Shown piece after piece: positions 59,778 through 64,000 of a DNA stretch of 64,000 bases. The stretch lies in contig MU405211.1 in assembly GCA_022836615.1 (NCBI GenBank), positions 558,001 through 622,000 of the forward strand, read 5' to 3'. A program made the translations under genes and the position numbers. How positions within the stretch are numbered: the stretch's first letter is position 1; every line of letters begins with the position of its first letter. The notes below the pieces were generated by a model, which saw only the letters and a list, made by a program, of their open reading frames with translations, did not search any database and was not told where the DNA came from. Origin of the DNA: Annulohypoxylon bovei var. microspora. Its lineage: Eukaryota > Ascomycota > Sordariomycetes > Xylariales > Hypoxylaceae.

Positions 59778-61151
59778 CTAGAAGCCCGAGTATTTTCCCA
59801 AGGACTCGAAACCCCTCATGAGAAATTCGTGAGAGGTAGAGGGCAACGTATTTACGTCTCTCATAACCTCTTCGATTATCTCACCTGATATTTCCACAGC
59901 GTCTGGTTTGGGCTTCCTGTCATTAGGGTATAAATGGGTTCGTACTGTTCCCCCAATCCATCCTTCCTGTACATGAAATCCGGTCTCCAACTTCTTCAGC
60001 AACTCTTCTACCCACGCACCCTGCTTCTCTCGTCGACCTGGCCGTTCGGCTATGTTCTCGTAATATGGCGGGCCTGGCTTAAACACGACAACTCGGTAGC
60101 CTAAGACTTTGCCGCCCTTTTTGACTTTGGTTATGGATAGCATCATCCCCATTCGAAAGCAAGCTTTCTGCCAAGATATTGGAATGGGCCTGTCTTTCTC
60201 TGCCGCGTCCGCCACGATCTCGTCCTTCTCAAAGAACCAGGGGGTAAGGAGACCCATCACATTGTTCTTAACCCCATTTCCAGTCTTTTCGAATTCATTG
60301 TGTGCATACTCGATGAACTCGTCGACGATGGCGTAGAAGCGAGATTTGTGTCCCGTAGGTTTGTACCATTCTTGACGTTTTTCGTGGGTGATAAATGCGA
60401 TGGGAGCGAGGAAAAGTGAAGTCTTGGAATTGGGATTCGTCTCGACCAAAGACAGCCAGCAGAGAAACTTGCGAACAGTCAATGGGAGATCCTGATCATT
60501 AGGATATAACGGGATATCTTCTTCGTACAGAGGGTGGTTGTTGTCAACGCCAAAGAGTGCCTTGCGAGTTTCGGTCTCGGCCATTATCGCAACATCAAGA
60601 GGGCCGAATTGGCTGGGAGGCCAGATGCGATCAGCCTTACGACCAATGGGAGGCTTTAGGCTAAGAGTCTTCCGTGTGGCGACAGTACTGTCAATCTCAT
60701 CAATGATTGCGATAGCACGATCGACGACGCTCACCAAATTTCCCAGTTTTGCAGTGACCCGGTCGGCCTTAGGGGATGGAGATGGATGCTCGGCTAAGTA
60801 GCGGCGGCGGGCGGTAATAAATAGATTCATGAGTTGCTCGATACGGGCAGGGGAGAAGGGTGCAGCTGAGTGTTCCGAATTCCAATTCGCGAGAATCAGA
60901 TAATAGAAGGCTTTGTCGCCTCGGAGACGACGGTACACATCCTCAGCTCGAATGTAGAAGAGAAAGGCGAGGTTGACTCGGTCGATAATATGGTCTCGAG
61001 CCTCCTCTGAGGTGATGTCCATATCGTCCATATCGAACTTGACGAAGGGCCTGAGGATGCTGTCAGGTGCCCCGCACAATTCCTTGATCGACTCGAATAT
61101 AAAACCGTCTAGACGGCCAACGGCCTTTCGCAGAACATTTGAAGGCCTCAT
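59778..61151 (-). CDS. Unknown 457-aa protein
   Basis: A single-exon ORF with balanced composition and no low-complexity run, which argues that it is real. Residues 1-210 look helical (FIFESIKELCGAP, HIIDRVNLAFLFYIRAED, FYYLILANW and SVVDRAIAIIDEI). A middle part includes KFLCWLSLVETN, followed by an LAPIAFITHEKRQEWY segment. Residues 300-420 carry aromatic Trp-containing motifs (LTPWFFEKDE, ISWQKACFRMGMM and VQEGWIGGTVRTHLYPN). No TM or signal peptide is clear. I recognise no domain. Its neighbour is the Moco sulfurase, but nothing suggests a shared pathway. Confidence 0.7.
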   Translation of the reverse strand: MRPSNVLRKAVGRLDGFIFESIKELCGAPDSILRPFVKFDMDDMDITSEEARDHIIDRVNLAFLFYIRAEDVYRRLRGDKAFYYLILANWNSEHSAAPFSPARIEQLMNLFITARRRYLAEHPSPSPKADRVTAKLGNLVSVVDRAIAIIDEIDSTVATRKTLSLKPPIGRKADRIWPPSQFGPLDVAIMAETETRKALFGVDNNHPLYEEDIPLYPNDQDLPLTVRKFLCWLSLVETNPNSKTSLFLAPIAFITHEKRQEWYKPTGHKSRFYAIVDEFIEYAHNEFEKTGNGVKNNVMGLLTPWFFEKDEIVADAAEKDRPIPISWQKACFRMGMMLSITKVKKGGKVLGYRVVVFKPGPPYYENIAERPGRREKQGAWVEELLKKLETGFHVQEGWIGGTVRTHLYPNDRKPKPDAVEISGEIIEEVMRDVNTLPSTSHEFLMRGFESLGKYSGF

Positions 61152-62142
61152 CGTGCTTGCCCTGGGGTTAGGAGTTAGGTTGGTTTAGTCAGACGGTGGT
61201 GTCTAGGTAAGTTATAACTAACTTACATTTTCCTTTTGAATAGATTTAGTGAGTCAATATCTAATAAGAAGAATTGGAGTCGTATCCAGAGTGGTTTGCA
61301 TTGAGAGGCATTTGTACAATGACTGGCCTAATCGTTCTTAGACTTCGTCGATGATGGTGATGGGAAAGGTGATTTTCTCTATGACAAAAGCCAATAAGAA
61401 ATTATCATTATAATGGTAGATGTGGGAAACGAGGCTCGAAATATGATCTTTTTGGTAGAAAAATGACAAGAATTAGTACCATCAACCTTGGTTCTTGGTG
61501 CTCATGAATTTTCTGCGTGTGGGCGTTGAGGAGTGATGATTGTTTCGTATCTAATGCAGACGAATTTTGTCGGAACCGGAGCAGTTACGCGCGCTGCAAC
61601 ATACACGCTCATGATGACTAGTATACTCTTGGTCACCTAGGAGACCCGGTACTAGGTCGATGTCACGAAAACCAGCCCTAGGGCCCATACCCAATCACTA
61701 TAGTAACAGGAATTTAACTTAAGGTACCTAGCCTTGGGAGTAGGAAATACGGGTGCTGGTGAATTTATTTATTTTATGTTTGGCAAGTGAATCGTGAGGG
61801 AGCCTTGGAGTAGCAAACTCCGTGATTCATTGCCTACTACCTAACCTACTAGCGAAATGATATTATATATCTAGGTACCCTGGTAGCTACCTCAAAATCT
61901 TTTGAAGTTTGATAATGATCTAGCTCTTGGTCACTTTATGTGTAATTACTTTACTGATATCATCCGTCCGGAGGACATTATAACTTTTATTCAAGGCTGT
62001 GGGTTTCTAAACCTACTGCAGTAGTAATTAATTCATGGATGGGTACTAGATCACAACAAAAAACAATTACAAGGTCTTCGATACGAATTAACAGTCAATC
62101 GTTGCTGATATTTTGACTATTTTTTGACTATTTTTAATAGAT
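61152..62142. other. Intergenic
   Basis: It should hold the promoter of the 457-aa gene and the 3' flank of the Moco sulfurase. A near-palindrome GGTCACCTAGGAGACC lies near 61633-61648. No gene is seen. Confidence 0.5.
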
Positions 62143-64000
62143 TTATTGAACAGGATCTACGAGCACTTTGTCTCCCACTGTAATGGTAGGAGACTGGGCC
62201 TCCTTGGTCTTAGGACTTGGTGAGGGTAGATGACACATGTGTGTCCCGAAGAACACCTTACCATCAAATCTCCTCGTCTTGGATAAGGTGACGAACGGTT
62301 CCTCGCTCTTCTCCGCCGTTTCTTGATCTATACATATCATGTGACACCTCCGACAGGAACCTAACATCTTGAAGTCTTGCTGTCCGATCCGTAAACTAGA
62401 CCAGTGGTCTTCTGAATAAGCAAACGACTGCGACCCCGCAGTTGTTGCGCCAACGACGATATTGGCGCGAAATACTTCCGGGGAGACTGCTTTCCCCCCC
62501 TGTTCGATAATTTGGCGGTTTAGCGCCTCAAGACTAGATAAGTTGATGGCAAGAATGGGACTCTCATTCGATAGGAGGATACGCTGTCGGTCGGATTCCG
62601 AGTCTGAGTCTGGAGGCGTATCCATGCCTGGGAATTGGCAGGGCATCTTGCACTGTGACCTTTTGTTGACCCTTTGATGATTTTGAAGGTGAGCCTTAGC
62701 GTGTCGCATACTCTTCCCCAGGCCACCAGGTGGGAAGCGGGCTAGCGCGCATGGCACCCCAAGAATAGCTGTGAAGAAATCATTAACCTTGCGGGAAGTA
62801 TAGATCTGTGCTGATATTTCTTCACCACAAACTCTGGACGCCATCGTCTTAGATGTAGTGCTTGCCTGAAAGAGACTCGGGTTTGCCGATAAAGGAACAG
62901 CTATTTCAGGCGGGATTTGCTGCAGAGGGGGTCCTGAGTAAGAAACTCGCAACTGTCCCTTGGAAAAATCAATCAGCGGCCGAATAAGAGTCATTCGAGG
63001 GTGTCGCTTTTGGCTCAAGGCCTGGCCGGTCCCTCGATGAACCAAACACCATTCTCGATCCCATGCAAGCCCTTCTGCTCTTACTTCCCACATCATTCTG
63101 GCGGGAATGCGAAACCCTCCACAGCTCTTGATCGGAAACACTGTGATGCTTTTCACACACATATCCGAAAGCTCCGGGCGATCTGGTATTAAATTCGGCG
63201 GTATAAGTTCGGGTAGACTTTCGGTCTGGTAGAATTCGACGATGAAAGCAACGAACTTATCCACGTCTGAGATAGTACTCATGGCACCTAAGCTCACCCG
63301 AATAACTCCTGTTGGCCTTCCACTCATGATATCATTTTCAGTTCCGCATCTAAAACCAGCAGAGAAATTTTGCTTCATTTCCCAAGGCGCGAGGTCAAGT
63401 GCATTTGCGATTCCACCCGGGTTGCAAAGTCCTCCGGTGCGTACGTGGAATTGCTTTAGTACTGCGAGTTTCTCAAATTCAACCAAGCTAACCCAACCTC
63501 CTAGGGGATTTTGTAAATTGAAGGTAACGACTGGTCCGTTTCCCAAAGGAGACTGAGGAGACTTCAGTCTCCTTAATCCTAACGACGGTTGCGAGTATAT
63601 GACGCACACAGGTTGGCCATTGGTATATTTCAAGGCGGCTAGACCATCATATAACCTTTGACTTAGAAAGGACGTATGAGATGAGATATCTCTCATGGTC
63701 TTGAATAATTGACGGTGAACATCGAGAGCCGAGTCTAACGCGATGATGCTATGTATCGGTAACGTTCCATCTTCTAGCGACTCGTGTAAGGCCTGTGTTT
63801 TGGAAGCATGCCACTGCTCTCCGAGACAAACTACCATGTCAACCGTACCGCCCCCGAAATATTTTCGAGACTGGAAGATTGAAGTCGCTTGGCGTCGCAC
63901 AATAAGTCCGCCCAAATCTGGGAACCCAAACATCTTGTAGAAACTGAAGACAGTAAAATCCGGCGCCGTTTCTGGATTGCTCAGGTCTAGAGGGGATGTT
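62143..64000 (-). CDS. hxB: Molybdenum cofactor sulfurase (HxB/MOCOS), C-terminal part, truncated at window end
   Basis: The enzyme uses L-cysteine to add a terminal sulfide to Moco, activating xanthine dehydrogenase and aldehyde oxidase. The frame stays open to the window edge: before the first ATG (63933) are residues including PETAPDFTVFSFYK, so the true start lies outside. The NifS-like half visible here includes GFPDLGGLIVRR, FGGGTVDMV and the catalytic-cysteine motif RTGGLCNPGG. The N-terminal lysine that binds PLP is outside the window. From about residue 255 follow the MOSC_N beta-barrel (ITVFPIKSCGGFRI) and the MOSC domain (FRANIVVG and GSCRRCHMICID), ending in VGDKVLVDPVQ. The MOSC domain is the likely Moco-binding part. 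About 618 residues are visible. Confidence 0.93.
   Translation of the reverse strand, partial: TSPLDLSNPETAPDFTVFSFYKMFGFPDLGGLIVRRQATSIFQSRKYFGGGTVDMVVCLGEQWHASKTQALHESLEDGTLPIHSIIALDSALDVHRQLFKTMRDISSHTSFLSQRLYDGLAALKYTNGQPVCVIYSQPSLGLRRLKSPQSPLGNGPVVTFNLQNPLGGWVSLVEFEKLAVLKQFHVRTGGLCNPGGIANALDLAPWEMKQNFSAGFRCGTENDIMSGRPTGVIRVSLGAMSTISDVDKFVAFIVEFYQTESLPELIPPNLIPDRPELSDMCVKSITVFPIKSCGGFRIPARMMWEVRAEGLAWDREWCLVHRGTGQALSQKRHPRMTLIRPLIDFSKGQLRVSYSGPPLQQIPPEIAVPLSANPSLFQASTTSKTMASRVCGEEISAQIYTSRKVNDFFTAILGVPCALARFPPGGLGKSMRHAKAHLQNHQRVNKRSQCKMPCQFPGMDTPPDSDSESDRQRILLSNESPILAINLSSLEALNRQIIEQGGKAVSPEVFRANIVVGATTAGSQSFAYSEDHWSSLRIGQQDFKMLGSCRRCHMICIDQETAEKSEEPFVTLSKTRRFDGKVFFGTHMCHLPSPSPKTKEAQSPTITVGDKVLVDPVQ

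Overview
The window is nuclear DNA from a filamentous ascomycete. Genes lie on both strands and carry short GT-AG introns (53-269 nt), most with a CTAAC-type branch point just before the acceptor. Proteins match the Pezizomycotina style of SWR1, QDE-3/Sgs1, KAR9 and HxB-type molybdenum-cofactor sulfurase. A 2EXR-domain gene and intergenic DNA full of CCTA/TACCTAGGTA motifs fit Sordariomycetes (this last step is inference). No CRISPR, bacterial operon, rRNA or convincing tRNA was found. The window starts inside SWR1 and ends inside the Moco sulfurase, so both are cut.

Layout. 0-8.2 kb: SWR1 3' part (+), a two-exon DUF3500 protein (+), and a 2EXR protein (-). 8.2-18.7 kb: a gene-poor 3.4 kb stretch, thioredoxin-PITH protein (-), J-domain protein (-), a one-TM unknown protein (+), a charged disordered ORF (-) overlapping the 3' end of a PRA1/Yip3 gene (-). 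21.6-32 kb: a 1,813-aa RecQ helicase (+) and KAR9 (-). 35-39.2 kb: an unknown 524-aa protein and the proteasome ATPase RPT4. 39.2-44.5 kb: no gene. 44.5-52 kb: GFA1 (+), proteasome beta7/PRE4 (-) head-to-head with an HCNGP/SAP30BP-like gene (+), and an unknown GC-rich 445-aa protein (-). 52-64 kb: long gene-free DNA with one tiny three-exon gene (71 aa), an unknown 457-aa protein (-), and the Moco sulfurase (-).

Most recognised genes are housekeeping: chromatin remodelling (SWR1), recombination control (RecQ), spindle orientation (KAR9), protein turnover (RPT4, PRE4), cell-wall precursor supply (GFA1), vesicle traffic (PRA1) and Moco enzyme activation. No biosynthetic cluster or defence island is evident. 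The most unusual points are a long ORF with no AUG that overlaps the PRA1 stop in the -1 frame, two adjacent stem-loops near 19.4 kb, a 3 x 84 bp coding repeat in the RecQ gene, a 5-nt first coding exon in GFA1, and a degenerate ~72-bp repeat at 57.8-58.0 kb. Exon boundaries were set by hand from splice signals, frame and protein conservation.
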